Shown piece after piece: positions 27,580-37,796 of a stretch of DNA of 64,000 nucleotides (its first letter is position 1; each line of letters starts with the position of its first letter). This stretch comes from an uncultured Chitinophagales bacterium (GTDB lineage: Bacteria; Bacteroidota; Bacteroidia; Chitinophagales; Chitinophagaceae): contig CAMPIQ010000002.1 in the NCBI GenBank assembly GCA_946886475.1, forward strand, positions 1 through 64,000, in the 5' to 3' direction. A program made the translations under genes and the position numbers. The notes under the pieces were generated by a model. That model saw only the letters and a list, made by a program, of their open reading frames with translations, made no database searches and was not told the DNA's origin.

Positions 27580-28997
27580 GATTTTACTTTAGGTTTCTTT
27601 ACAATTTGAGCTACTAAATCGGCTTCGGCTACAATTTTGTCGCCTACAAAAATAGTTCCTTTCATTTCACAAATGCCGCGCCTTACCGGATTCATTAACT
27701 CCATTTTGAGTATCAGTGTATCTCCCGGAACAACTTTATTTTTGAATTTACAATTATCGATCTTTAAAAAATAGGTATCATAATCATGGTCAGGATCTGC
27801 CGGTATTGTCAGAATGCCACCACATTGGGCAAGGGCTTCCACCTGAAGCACGCCGGGCATAACGCAATTACCGGGAAAATGTCCCTGGAAGAACGGTTCA
27901 TTATAGGTTACATTTTTTACGGCGATGATCTGCTTCTCGGAGATCTCAATGATCTTATCGATCAACAGGAAGGGATACCGGTGGGGAAGCTTTTTTTCGA
28001 TAGCATGGATATCAAAAACAGGCGGTTTGTTGGGATCGTACCTGGGTATCTGATGTTTGTTTTTTTGTTTTTTCAAATGTTCCTTGATCTTTCTTGCAAA
28101 AGCCACATTGCTTGAATGTCCGGGCCTGTTGGCTATGATGTGTGCTTTGAATGGAATGCCAACCAGGGCAAGGTCACCAACTACATCCAGCAGTTTATGT
28201 CTGGCGGGTTCATTCGGAAAACGGAGATCCAGGTTATTAAGGATGCCGCCTTCATTTACTTTTACATTTTCTTTTTTGAAAACCTTGGCTATACGTTTTA
28301 CCTGTTCTTCGCTTACTTCTTTATCAACCACCACTATGGCATTATTGATATCGCCACCTTTAATAAGGTTATGGTCGATAAGGTATTCCAGTTCATGAAA
28401 AAAACAAAAGGTTCTGCAGGGGGCGATCTGTTTGTTGAAATACGAGAGATCTTTGAGGTCTGCATGTTGGGTTCCCAATACAGGGGAATTAAAATCTATC
28501 AGGGTATTTATCCTGTATTCCTGTGAAGGAAGGGCAACCATCTCAACCTTTTTTTCTTCGTCAACAAAGCTGATATTGTGCTCCAGGGTGTAATATATTT
28601 TTGGAGCATCCTGCTTTTGCACGCCTGCTTTCTGAATGATTTCAATAAAAGGTTCAGAACTGCCGTCCAGTATGGGAACTTCTTCAGCATTGATCTCGAT
28701 CAGGGCATTGTCAATCAGGTTGCCCACAAGTGCGGCCATCAGGTGTTCAATAGTTCCGATCCTTGCTCCATTGGCCTCTATTGTAGTGCTCCTGGTGGTC
28801 TCCACCACGTTATCAACATCCGCTTTAACCGTTGGTTTCCCTTCAAGGTCTATCCTTTTAAATACAATACCTGTATTAGGTTCGGCAGGTTTTAACTTTA
28901 TGTCAACAGTCTGCCCGGTGTGAATACCAACGCCGCTAATACTGATCTCGGATGCCAGGGTGTGCTGAAAATCAGAGCAATTTTTATTCAACTGCAT
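27576..28997 (-). CDS. lpxC/fabZ: Bifunctional LpxC / FabZ fusion (UDP-3-O-acyl-GlcNAc deacetylase and 3-hydroxyacyl-ACP dehydratase)
   Basis: A 473-residue fusion linking the committed step of lipid A synthesis with the fatty acid dehydratase. The LpxC half (1 to about 310) has zinc ligands H85 in EHLMAAL and H267/D271 in HKLLD, and H294 in RPGHSS. The FabZ half (about 325-473) has HRYPFLLID (339-347), catalytic H373 in GHFPG and E387. The fusion is standard in Bacteroidota. A promoter-like box TACTTTCG sits 4 bp before the start codon. The gene diverges from an AraC regulator across a 69-bp spacer. Confidence 0.97.
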   Translation of the reverse strand: MQLNKNCSDFQHTLASEISISGVGIHTGQTVDIKLKPAEPNTGIVFKRIDLEGKPTVKADVDNVVETTRSTTIEANGARIGTIEHLMAALVGNLIDNALIEINAEEVPILDGSSEPFIEIIQKAGVQKQDAPKIYYTLEHNISFVDEEKKVEMVALPSQEYRINTLIDFNSPVLGTQHADLKDLSYFNKQIAPCRTFCFFHELEYLIDHNLIKGGDINNAIVVVDKEVSEEQVKRIAKVFKKENVKVNEGGILNNLDLRFPNEPARHKLLDVVGDLALVGIPFKAHIIANRPGHSSNVAFARKIKEHLKKQKNKHQIPRYDPNKPPVFDIHAIEKKLPHRYPFLLIDKIIEISEKQIIAVKNVTYNEPFFQGHFPGNCVMPGVLQVEALAQCGGILTIPADPDHDYDTYFLKIDNCKFKNKVVPGDTLILKMELMNPVRRGICEMKGTIFVGDKIVAEADLVAQIVKKPKVKS

Positions 28998-29001
28998 TTG
29001 G

Positions 29002-29009
29002 CGAAAGTA
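29002..29009 (-). promoter_or_regulatory. Promoter-like box directly before lpxC/fabZ
   Basis: The minus strand reads TACTTTCG (7 of 8 to TAnnTTTG), with just 4 bp (CCAA) between it and the ATG. The geometry is identical to that of tsaE, suggesting transcription that starts at the start codon. Confidence 0.4.
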
Positions 29010-29052
29010 ATAAATATGACGAAAGTGTGAATGCTGTTGCCTGTTTAGCGCT

Positions 29053-29060
29053 TATTTTTG
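29053..29060 (+). promoter_or_regulatory. Predicted -7 promoter box directly before the AraC-family gene
   Basis: TATTTTTG matches TAnnTTTG and ends 6 bp before the ATG at 29067. A TTG lies at 29037-29039, closer than the usual -33 element. Together with the lpxC box it makes a compact divergent promoter region. Confidence 0.4.
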
Positions 29061-29066
29061 CAGCTA

Positions 29067-29999
29067 ATGCGGCATTTAGTCATTTCTTGCGATTTTCAAC
29101 CAGAGCAGGTAGGTATCCAAACCGAGCTGCTTCATGAAGCAACGAGCCAGATTCCCGGTTCGGTGTCGTATGCCATTAAAAGGTTTGCCCGACCTCCCAA
29201 CTGGATGGCCGAGGACGTAGGGATGATCCATTATCATTATTTTCCGCAGGATACTGCTTCCAATAAACTGGAATTAAAATTCTGTTCTATCGGTAATATG
29301 TATTGCCGCAGAGATCAAAAAGAATGCGACCAGTGCCGTTCCAATGCTTCGCATAACTGCGCCTCAAAGGTGGAAAGTGTGGATTTTATCAGTTTCAGCT
29401 TTTCATCAATGCTGCTTGGACAGTTTGTAAAGGAAAGGATCAGCTCCAATTCGTTATGTGATGAAGTACTTTCATTTAGTCATGAGCAGTCCTTTTCCAG
29501 AACCCTTAGCATTTGCAGCAGAACGAGAATGGTGCTTGAAGGACTTTTAAATCATAATTATTCAGGCAATCTTGAAAATATTTTCATTAATGCGCAAACC
29601 CAGATGCTTTTATTATATAGCCTGGATTGCATGGATGAAAAACAGATAGATGTAATTACGTGTAAGTTCCTGTCCAATGAACCTGACCGCGAAAAAGTGA
29701 CCAGAGCGCGGGAAGTTTTATTGCAACATATTGGTGAACCTATTACCATAAAGGAATTAAGCAGGAAGGTAGCTATGAATGAGTGTTACCTTAAGAAGGG
29801 GTTTAAAGAAATGTTTGGAACAACCATTTTTGATTTTTATCAAACCCAGAGAATGGAACATGCCAAATACCTTCTTTATGAAAAAGGCATGACAGTAACT
29901 GAGGTTTCCGTTATGCTGGGCTATTCATCCATTTCTCATTTTTCTACTGCATTTAAAAAACACACAGGTTTGAAACCCTGCGAGCTCTTATTACGTTAA
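29067..29999 (+). CDS. AraC-family transcriptional regulator, PchR-like, with N-terminal cysteine cluster
   Basis: A 310-residue regulator. The C-terminal 100 residues hold two helix-turn-helix motifs with the MNECYLKKGFKEMFGTT segment seen in PchR-type siderophore regulators. The N-terminal half has five cysteines at residues 73, 80, 87, 90 and 98 (C-X6-C-X6-C-X2-C-X7-C), which could bind a metal or an Fe-S centre. It lies 117 bp upstream of a His-rich membrane protein gene on the same strand and close to the heme cluster. Control of metal or iron traffic is inference. Confidence 0.88.
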   Translation: MRHLVISCDFQPEQVGIQTELLHEATSQIPGSVSYAIKRFARPPNWMAEDVGMIHYHYFPQDTASNKLELKFCSIGNMYCRRDQKECDQCRSNASHNCASKVESVDFISFSFSSMLLGQFVKERISSNSLCDEVLSFSHEQSFSRTLSICSRTRMVLEGLLNHNYSGNLENIFINAQTQMLLLYSLDCMDEKQIDVITCKFLSNEPDREKVTRAREVLLQHIGEPITIKELSRKVAMNECYLKKGFKEMFGTTIFDFYQTQRMEHAKYLLYEKGMTVTEVSVMLGYSSISHFSTAFKKHTGLKPCELLLR

Positions 30000-30116
30000 T
30001 TTTTTCAAACAGAATTCTTTGAATAATAAAATATGTCTTGCAGCAAATGTCCTGACCTTTCCTTCGCCAGGATGTGTTGCTGACCTGAATTTTTACTTTG
30101 ACTTTTGAATTTTTCC

Positions 30117-30734
30117 ATGCTTAGTGTAATTGCCGGTACCGTTTTACTTGCCATAGTTCATGCCCTTATTCCCAACCACTGGTTGCCATTGGTAGCTGTG
30201 GCCCGTGCGGAACAATGGAAAATGAAAGATGTGACCATGATCACCTTTATTTCAGCACTGGCGCATGTACTGGGTACCGTGGCATTAGGTCTGGTGCTGG
30301 GTTATATAGGCAAGGAGCTGGAAGAAAAATATGGAACGGCCATTAATGTGGCAGCTTCAGTATTACTGATCATTTTCGGATTGATCTATTATACGGTAAA
30401 CCTTCCCCATCACCATCATAGCGGACAGAAAGATGTAGTGAAATACAAGAGAAGCAAGCGTAAATGGATCATGATATTTATTGTTATGATGTTCCTTTCT
30501 CCATGCCTGGAAGTGGAAAGTCTTTTTCTTTCCGCAGGGGCCTATGGTATGGGTGTGGTTATCCTGCTGTCGGTGATCTACGCTATAGTCAGCATCAGTG
30601 GAATTCTGTTGCTGGTGACCCTCGGTCATAGAGGTGTGAATCTTTTAAGTGCCCAGTTCATTGAGCACAATGAAAAGAAAATTAGCGGGATAGTATTGAT
30701 AGTGGTGGGTATCGTATCATTCTTTTTGCATTAA
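30117..30734 (+). CDS. Polytopic membrane protein with His motifs, possible metal transporter
   Basis: A 205-residue protein with about six membrane helices. It has an HALIPNHWLP motif in the first helix (H15, H21), H50 in helix two, an HHHH loop (98-101), SPCLEVES in a later helix (C130, E132, E134) and H171. Polar, metal-binding residues inside helices resemble the NicO/RcnA style of nickel-cobalt transporters, where the motif is HALxxGH, but the match is not close enough to name the family. The ATG at 30117 opens directly into the first helix. It probably forms a unit with the upstream AraC gene. Confidence 0.7.
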   Translation: MLSVIAGTVLLAIVHALIPNHWLPLVAVARAEQWKMKDVTMITFISALAHVLGTVALGLVLGYIGKELEEKYGTAINVAASVLLIIFGLIYYTVNLPHHHHSGQKDVVKYKRSKRKWIMIFIVMMFLSPCLEVESLFLSAGAYGMGVVILLSVIYAIVSISGILLLVTLGHRGVNLLSAQFIEHNEKKISGIVLIVVGIVSFFLH

Positions 30735-30769
30735 ATGATCATGGATGATACCATTCATCGCCTCCTTTT

Positions 30770-31483
30770 CTAAACAATTCTTTTGGTATTCAGGGATCTG
30801 ATCCATTTGTGCTTCTTACAAACAGAACATTTATGCATGGGCCCAGGGGTCAATTCAGCCGTATTGCCGCAATTGGAACAGGAATAAGTTCCTGCCGCAT
30901 CAATTTGCTGTGATCGTTGTTCAAACAATTCCGGAAGAATGGGCAAACCATATTTTACCTGTTGATCAGGATAATAAAAAATACTCAGGTTGCCGGTGGT
31001 TTCTATATAGGCTTTTTCCACCTGCCCCAGGTGACTGATACTTTCCATTCTTAATTCTGCAAAGAATTCATCCTGTGCCAGCGATTCTTTTTCAAAGTTC
31101 TCAATGGCAAATCTTCCTCCGGAGATCAGGCATACCGGTTTGCCTTCTATAACGTGTTCCAGTTTTTTGTTTTTCCCTACAAAATAATTTACCAGTTTAT
31201 ACAATACCACCACCATTGTAAATACTATGAATGCGGGAAGCAGTCCTACATCTTTATAAAACATAGGATCGCCTGCTGCAGAACCCAAACCTATGATCAC
31301 TACCAGTTCAAAAACGGAAAGCTGCTTTACGCCTCTTTTGCCAAGCAGCTTCAATGCGGTAAGCAACAGGATGAACATGATAATGGTCCGGAAAAATGTT
31401 TCAAAGAGGAAGCTCCACTCTTCATCACCCAGTAAAAGCTGCTTCCAGTTAAAATTCAAAACCTGCAGCAGTTTGTTCGTCAT
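30770..31483 (-). CDS. DUF421 membrane protein with C-terminal zinc ribbon
   Basis: A 237-residue protein of the YetF/DUF421 group: three membrane helices (about 30-48, 55-75, 80-102) followed by the conserved cytoplasmic domain with LRMESISHLGQVEKAYIE. After this, residues 202-222 add C-X2-C-X13-C-X2-C, a zinc-ribbon pattern that I do not associate with the typical family members. The role of DUF421 proteins is largely unknown; some relate to spore or envelope functions in Firmicutes. It lies 36 bp upstream of the end of the hem gene group but with an opposite neighbour at 30734. Confidence 0.88.
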   Translation of the reverse strand: MTNKLLQVLNFNWKQLLLGDEEWSFLFETFFRTIIMFILLLTALKLLGKRGVKQLSVFELVVIIGLGSAAGDPMFYKDVGLLPAFIVFTMVVVLYKLVNYFVGKNKKLEHVIEGKPVCLISGGRFAIENFEKESLAQDEFFAELRMESISHLGQVEKAYIETTGNLSIFYYPDQQVKYGLPILPELFEQRSQQIDAAGTYSCSNCGNTAELTPGPMHKCSVCKKHKWIRSLNTKRIV

Positions 31484-31519
31484 TTGATGAAATTAATAAA
31501 TTGAACAGTACCTGCGAAA

Positions 31520-32809
31520 TCAAATGATCTGTTCCATACTTTGTTTTACGGCATCAATGGTTTGTTCGATATCGTTATTGCTTAATGCATTTGAAAGGAA
31601 CCATGTTTCAAAAGCAGATGGAGGAAGATAGATCCCCTTATCCAGCATAGCATGGAAAAATTTATTGAACAATGCATTGTTGGCGGAGGAAGCCGAAGCG
31701 AAGTCTGTTACAGGCTTATCACTGAAATGGACCGAGATCATTGAACCGAGGTGGTTGATCACATATGGAGTATGGAATGTATCAAGTACCTGTTTCAGAC
31801 CCTGTGCAAGCTGATTCCCTTTTTTCTCCAGTTCTGTATAGATGTTTGGGTTTTCATTCAGATGTTGCAGGAGTGTATAGCCTGCTATCATGGCCAGTGG
31901 GTTACCGCTAAGCGTTCCGGCCTGATATACATTTCCCAGCGGTGCAATATGTTTCATGATCTCAAGCTTTCCTCCAAATGCACCCACAGGCATTCCGGCA
32001 CCAATCACTTTGCCATAGGTAACCAGATCGGCATCGATCTTTAATCTTTCCTGTGCACCGCCCTTTGATAAACGGAATCCTGTCATCACTTCATCAAAAA
32101 TGAAAACAATATTTTCTTTTGTGCAAAGTTTTCTGAGGCCTTCAAGAAATCCCGGTTGCGGAAGTATGCAACCCATGTTGCCTGCCACGGGTTCAATGAT
32201 AATTGCTGCTATTTCATTTTTGTTTTCGTTTACCAGTTTTTCTACGGCCTCAAGATCATTATAAGGTGCTGTAAAAGTATCCTGAGAAACACCTGATGTT
32301 ACACCTGGTACGGCCTGGATGTTAAATGTAGCTACACCGCTTCCTGCTTTTACCAGAAAAGAATCCGCATGTCCGTGATAACAGCCTTCAAATTTTATGA
32401 TCCTGTTTTTGCCTGTATATCCTCTTGCAAGTCTTATAGCACTCATGCAGGCTTCAGTGCCACTGCTAACCATCCTGATCAGGTCAACATTTGGAACCAT
32501 GCTTTTCACCAGTTCAGCCATATCCACTTCCAGTTCTGTTGGCGCTCCAAATGAAGTTGAATCCATAGCTTTTTTCTGAATGGCTTCAACCACCGGATCA
32601 AAAGCGTGTCCAAGTATCATGGGTCCCCATGAATTGATATAATCAATATACCGGTTACCGTCAACATCAAATAGATAGGCACCCTTTGCTTTTTCAAAAA
32701 AAACAGGTGTACCACCAACACTTTTAAATGCCCTTACCGGAGAATTCACGCCACCGGGTATAGAGGATTGAGCGCGGTTGAAAAGCTTTACACTGTTGTT
32801 ATTGGTCAT
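31520..32809 (-). CDS. hemL: Glutamate-1-semialdehyde 2,1-aminomutase
   Basis: A PLP enzyme that converts glutamate-1-semialdehyde to 5-aminolevulinate, the second step of the C5 route. The 429-residue protein has the [11 protein letters not shown]-terminal signature, the SSGTEA phosphate-binding region near residue 121, the FDEVMTGFR motif and the PLP lysine in [16 protein letters not shown]. Length is normal. It is the last gene of the minus-strand hem group, 54 bp after hemB, with a heptad array in the spacer. Confidence 0.98.
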   Translation of the reverse strand: MTNNNSVKLFNRAQSSIPGGVNSPVRAFKSVGGTPVFFEKAKGAYLFDVDGNRYIDYINSWGPMILGHAFDPVVEAIQKKAMDSTSFGAPTELEVDMAELVKSMVPNVDLIRMVSSGTEACMSAIRLARGYTGKNRIIKFEGCYHGHADSFLVKAGSGVATFNIQAVPGVTSGVSQDTFTAPYNDLEAVEKLVNENKNEIAAIIIEPVAGNMGCILPQPGFLEGLRKLCTKENIVFIFDEVMTGFRLSKGGAQERLKIDADLVTYGKVIGAGMPVGAFGGKLEIMKHIAPLGNVYQAGTLSGNPLAMIAGYTLLQHLNENPNIYTELEKKGNQLAQGLKQVLDTFHTPYVINHLGSMISVHFSDKPVTDFASASSANNALFNKFFHAMLDKGIYLPPSAFETWFLSNALSNNDIEQTIDAVKQSMEQII

Positions 32810-32833
32810 TGTGAAAAGTTGAAATTATACTAA

Positions 32834-33847
<1,014 letters not shown>

Positions 33848-33852
33848 TTAAA

Positions 33853-33946
33853 GTTCAAAGTTCAAAATTAAAAAATGGAAAATGGGCGCTCAGCAAATTC
33901 AAATAACTTTTGAAGTTTACGTTTTTTGCATTTTACATTGTTCATT
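33853..33946 (-). repeat. Heptad-structured spacer between hemF and hemB
   Basis: Two heptad blocks occupy the spacer. In hemF sense the first block starts at its stop codon with three units AATGNAN (33926-33946). The second block, near the hemB start, has two perfect GTTCAAA units on the plus strand (33853-33866) flanked by looser ones. The middle part is too degenerate to call. Confidence 0.6.
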
Positions 33947-34875
33947 TACCCAACCCATTCCCTGGGCTCTAAACAAACCTGAAGAAGCATATCTTCTTTC
34001 GAACCCTTTTCAGGCTGGTAGTTATATTCAAAGCGCACCGTTGGCGGCAGACTCATTAAGATGCTTTCAATTCTGCCGTTTGTTTTCAATCCAAATAAAG
34101 TTCCGCGGTCATGCACCAGGTTAAATTCAACATACCTTCCTCTTCTTATCTCCTGCCAGTGTTTGTTTTCTTTAGTATAAGGCATGTCCTTTCTTTTTTC
34201 TACAATAGGAATATACGCGGCTGTGAAGGCATCACCGCAGGCTTTTCCAAAATTCATCCAGAATTCCGGTTCTTTCCCGTGGCCTTCCTGCGTGGATAGC
34301 CTTCCCTGGTAATCATAAAAAATCCCTCCTATTCCTCTTCGCTCATTATTGCGGTGATAGTTCACGAAATAATTATCACATTCCTGTTTAAATAAGTGAT
34401 AAAAGGATGGATCAAACTGATCGCAGACATTTTTGTAAGTGCCATGAAAATGTCTTGCGTCTTCTTCAAACAAATAGTAGGGGGTAAGGTCTGTTCCACC
34501 TCCAAACCAACGGTCAATAATCTCACCTTTCTCATTATACAGCTCAAACATCCTGTAATTACAGTGCACAGTAGGTACAAATGGATTTACAGGATGAAGG
34601 ACCAGCGACAATCCGCAGGCAAACCATCTGGCACCATTGATCTTCAGCTGTGTTCTCATAGCATCAGTCACCTCACCAAACACCACAGATGTATTAACCC
34701 CGCCTTTCTCAAAAACATTTCCATTGGCTATTACCCTGGTTCTTCCTCCGCCACCTTCCGCCCTTTCCCATTTGTCCTCCTCGAACATGGCCTTTCCATC
34801 CGCTTTTTCCAAAGCCTTGCAAATGCTGTCCTGAAGTGTATGAATATATTCTACCCAATACTTTTTAATATCCAT
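33946..34875 (-). CDS. hemF: Oxygen-dependent coproporphyrinogen III oxidase
   Basis: Oxidatively decarboxylates coproporphyrinogen III to protoporphyrinogen IX using O2. The 309-residue protein has the family segments NPFVPTVHCNYR, WFGGGTDLTPYYLFEEDARHFH (near residues 121-143, first part quoted) and RRGRYVEFNLVHDRGT. The oxygen-requiring form, not HemN, is used here, which fits an aerobic lifestyle. It lies between hemE and hemB on the minus strand. Confidence 0.98.
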   Translation of the reverse strand: MDIKKYWVEYIHTLQDSICKALEKADGKAMFEEDKWERAEGGGGRTRVIANGNVFEKGGVNTSVVFGEVTDAMRTQLKINGARWFACGLSLVLHPVNPFVPTVHCNYRMFELYNEKGEIIDRWFGGGTDLTPYYLFEEDARHFHGTYKNVCDQFDPSFYHLFKQECDNYFVNYHRNNERRGIGGIFYDYQGRLSTQEGHGKEPEFWMNFGKACGDAFTAAYIPIVEKRKDMPYTKENKHWQEIRRGRYVEFNLVHDRGTLFGLKTNGRIESILMSLPPTVRFEYNYQPEKGSKEDMLLQVCLEPREWVG

Positions 34876-34962
34876 CAGACCGTCTTTTTATAAATGCATC
34901 GGTTAATATGTATTGATTTTTTCATGTGGTATAATCATGTATTTATGACCTCAGTTCCCCCT

Positions 34963-36000
34963 TCAGGAGGACAGGGGGTATTCCTTCACCGCATCCACAA
35001 AAGCTTTAGCATGATCAACCGGAACATTTGGTGTAATGCCATGTCCAAGATTGGCGATATAGCTTTGAGTTCCGAATGCATCGATCATTTCCTTTACCCA
35101 TTTTCTGATCTGTGGAATAGGGGCGAGCAGTTTTGCAGGATCAAAATTACCCTGAAGTGTGATCCTGTTATCTGTAAGTTTCCTTGCAAATTGAGGGCTG
35201 GTGGTCCAGTCAATTCCAATGCCACTTGCAGAAGATTCGCTCAACTCTTTGAGGGCATACCATGTTCCTTTAGGAAACAGGATCACCGGTGCATGAGATT
35301 GTAAGGCATCTGCTATTTGTAACAGGTATGGTTGAGCGTAAATTTTGAAGTCTTCCGGTGAAAGTGATCCGGCCCAGCTGTCAAAAACCTGAACGGTGTC
35401 AGCCCCTGCTTTTGTTTGCGCAATTAAATAATCAATAGTGATGTCGGTGATCTTTTGCAAAAGGGCATGCGCAAGGTCCGGCTCTGTGTAAGCAAATTGT
35501 TTTGCCTTATCCCAGGTCTTACTTCCTTTACCTTCTACCATATAACAAAGAAGGGTCCATGGCGCACCCGCAAACCCAATTAGAGGTACGCGTCCATTCA
35601 ATTCTTTTTTGGTAAGCGTGAGTGCATCCAATACATATTTCAAATGGTCGCCGGCGTTAGAGGTATTGAGCGCATCAATATCAGCTTTGGTTTTTATTGT
35701 TTTGGGGAGTGAGGGGCCTTTGCCTTCTTCCATAAGAACCTCAAGCCCCATGGCTTGTGGAATAACAAGTATGTCTGAGAAAATTATGGCGGCATCAACA
35801 CCCACCTGGTCTACCGGTTGAAGTGTTATCTCTGTGGCCAGTTCAGGTGTTTGAACCCTCGTAAAAAAATCATACTTGTTGCGAAGTTTGATGTAATCAG
35901 GCAAATATCTTCCGGCCTGACGCATCATCCACACAGGTGGTCTTTCCAGTTTTTCTTTTCTTAAAGCTCTTAGTAACAGATCGTTTTTGAGTTGATTCAT
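34963..36000 (-). CDS. hemE: Uroporphyrinogen decarboxylase
   Basis: Removes four carboxyl groups from uroporphyrinogen III to give coproporphyrinogen III. The 345-residue protein has the signature [16 protein letters not shown] at residues 21-36 and the [16 protein letters not shown] region near residue 143. Length is normal. It follows hemD by 22 bp. A CCCCCT/AGGGGG inverted repeat (34957-34962 with 34973-34978) overlaps its 3' end but has no T-run. Confidence 0.98.
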   Translation of the reverse strand: MNQLKNDLLLRALRKEKLERPPVWMMRQAGRYLPDYIKLRNKYDFFTRVQTPELATEITLQPVDQVGVDAAIIFSDILVIPQAMGLEVLMEEGKGPSLPKTIKTKADIDALNTSNAGDHLKYVLDALTLTKKELNGRVPLIGFAGAPWTLLCYMVEGKGSKTWDKAKQFAYTEPDLAHALLQKITDITIDYLIAQTKAGADTVQVFDSWAGSLSPEDFKIYAQPYLLQIADALQSHAPVILFPKGTWYALKELSESSASGIGIDWTTSPQFARKLTDNRITLQGNFDPAKLLAPIPQIRKWVKEMIDAFGTQSYIANLGHGITPNVPVDHAKAFVDAVKEYPLSS

Positions 36001-36022
36001 TTTATTGTTTAGTGCTTTGGAC

Positions 36023-36742
36023 TTAATTATTTATTTCCACGCAGAAATGTTTTAATACTTCCTCTATCATTTTCTGTTGAGTGGGAACCTGACTTGTAAT
36101 AATGTTATTGCGTGTAAAATTCCTGATCGAGTTTGATGTTGTTTCACCAATTGAAAAGCAAATGGTCTCAGGCTTCATTTCATTTAATGCGAAAAAACTT
36201 TCTACTGCGCTTGGACTAAAAAATAATACCGCATCGTATTCATCTTCTATCTTAACGGGATTGAGAATGGTTTCATATACAATGGTTTCATTGATGCTGA
36301 TGTGGGCCTTTTTTAATATTTCCGGTAATTCATCTCTTCTGATATTTCCACAGAAAAAATAAACCCGGGTAACTTCATGCCCGAGGATCTTATTTGCCAG
36401 TAACTTTCCGTAAGCTGCAGTTGCCAGTATATGGTTGTCGGGAAATAAGGATTGTACGGTTTCACTGGTTTTACCTTCTATGCAGAATATTTTCCAGTTT
36501 GCAGGTGAAAGTCCAGCGTGTTTTAATTGACTGGCTACAATTTCAACAGCGTTATGACTTGTAAAAATGATGTGTATGGTATCTGTGCCTTCAAAGATCC
36601 CAAGCTCTTTCAACTCTTCAGTTGTTAATACCGGTTTGATATGAATGGCTTCCTGTTCGGTTATTGCAATACCGCTTTCTTTCGCTTTTTCTATCAGCGG
36701 ATGATCAAGTTTTTTTGTGCTTAGAACTTTATACTTAGCCAT
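36023..36742 (-). CDS. hemD: Uroporphyrinogen-III synthase
   Basis: Cyclises hydroxymethylbilane with inversion of ring D. The 239-residue protein is poorly conserved, as is usual for HemD, but has the [10 protein letters not shown] segment near residue 64, the [13 protein letters not shown] segment and the [14 protein letters not shown] segment near residue 183, which mark the two alpha/beta domains. I start at the ATG at 36742; it lies 10 bp after the hemC stop. The position between hemC and hemE supports the call. Confidence 0.92.
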   Translation of the reverse strand: MAKYKVLSTKKLDHPLIEKAKESGIAITEQEAIHIKPVLTTEELKELGIFEGTDTIHIIFTSHNAVEIVASQLKHAGLSPANWKIFCIEGKTSETVQSLFPDNHILATAAYGKLLANKILGHEVTRVYFFCGNIRRDELPEILKKAHISINETIVYETILNPVKIEDEYDAVLFFSPSAVESFFALNEMKPETICFSIGETTSNSIRNFTRNNIITSQVPTQQKMIEEVLKHFCVEINN

Positions 36743-36752
36743 TCTTATTTGA

Positions 36753-37796
36753 TCATTTATTTCGTAAGCGTTCAATCAGGTCTTTGCCGCCTTCAGACAA
36801 AATATCCTGTGCTGCTTTAATGCCAAGGTTATCCGCATCCAAGGCCTTTAATTCCTTTATTTCGCCATCTTTTACAAAAGTGGAAGTGCTTATTTCAATC
36901 ATTTCATAACTATCTGGCATCACAATATTTCCCTTCAATAACAATTCGCCATTTTTTATTTCAGCAAGGGCTGAGATAGGTGTGGAGCAACCACCCATTA
37001 ATCCACTTAGGAAATCTCTTTCAACCTTTGTACACAAAGCAGTTTCCTTATGATCAAAAGGCTGGCATGATTCAAATGCATAATGATCATCCTGCCTGCA
37101 AACCACCATAATGGCTCCCTGTGCAGGTGCCGGTAACATCCAGTCGAGATCAATAGCACGTTCGGGTCTCAGGCCAATTCTTTCGAGTCCGGCTGCCGCA
37201 AAAATGGCTCCGGTCCAATTACTTTCACTCAGTTTGCGTAAGCGTGTATTTACATTTCCACGAAGATTTTCAATTGTATGGTGGGGGAACCTTCTTTTCC
37301 ATTGAGCAATTCTTCTGATAGAGCTGGTGGCAACAATTGCATGAACAGGTTCACCTGTATCAGTCCATTCTGTTTTTGATTCGGCTGACCTGGAACCTGA
37401 TTTAATTGAGGTAGTTTTCTCTGTTGATATCATACCCCTTCCAAACAAAGCATCAACATCCTTCACATTGGGGTGAGGAACAAAAATGTCTTTATGTGAT
37501 CCTCTTTCCAGAACAGCTGCCTGTTTTATACCATTGGCTAATTGTACCGGAACATCTTTCATGGAGTGAACCGCTATATCGATCCTGTTGTTTAATAAAG
37601 CGGCGTCCAGTGTTTTGGTAAATACACCGGTTACACCCAGCGCATATAATGGAGTGACGGTATCAATATCACCCTCGCTTTTCATATACACCAGTTCCGA
37701 TTCTACACCGGCTTTTTTTAAAAGACCCTGTACCAATGTAGCCTGCCAGACAGCCAGCTGGCTGTCCCTTGTTCCGATGCGAATGATGTTTGACAT
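36753..37796 (-). CDS. hemC: Hydroxymethylbilane synthase with internal insertion
   Basis: Polymerises four porphobilinogens on its dipyrromethane cofactor. The 347-residue protein has the N-terminal IRIGTRDSQLAVWQA, the catalytic Asp in HSMKDVP (D81), TSSIRR (158-162), LRGNVNTRL and the cofactor Cys 270 in GGCSTPI. Compared with the usual approximately 310 residues, about 30-35 extra residues sit between positions 117 and 151, just before TSSIRR; they are polar and Ser/Thr/Lys-rich. It overlaps hemA by 1 bp. Confidence 0.97.
   Translation of the reverse strand: MSNIIRIGTRDSQLAVWQATLVQGLLKKAGVESELVYMKSEGDIDTVTPLYALGVTGVFTKTLDAALLNNRIDIAVHSMKDVPVQLANGIKQAAVLERGSHKDIFVPHPNVKDVDALFGRGMISTEKTTSIKSGSRSAESKTEWTDTGEPVHAIVATSSIRRIAQWKRRFPHHTIENLRGNVNTRLRKLSESNWTGAIFAAAGLERIGLRPERAIDLDWMLPAPAQGAIMVVCRQDDHYAFESCQPFDHKETALCTKVERDFLSGLMGGCSTPISALAEIKNGELLLKGNIVMPDSYEMIEISTSTFVKDGEIKELKALDADNLGIKAAQDILSEGGKDLIERLRNK

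Noticed and set aside
28116..28526. Plus-strand reading frame antisense to lpxC/fabZ
   Set aside because: No family resemblance, covered by a strongly conserved enzyme on the other strand.
34396..34893. 165-codon frame antisense to hemF
   Set aside because: Lies wholly opposite a conserved enzyme and lacks any recognisable domain.
34957..34978. CCCCCT/AGGGGG inverted repeat at the hemE 3' end as a terminator
   Set aside because: Stem is only 6 bp with no T-run on either strand, and hemF follows in the same direction.
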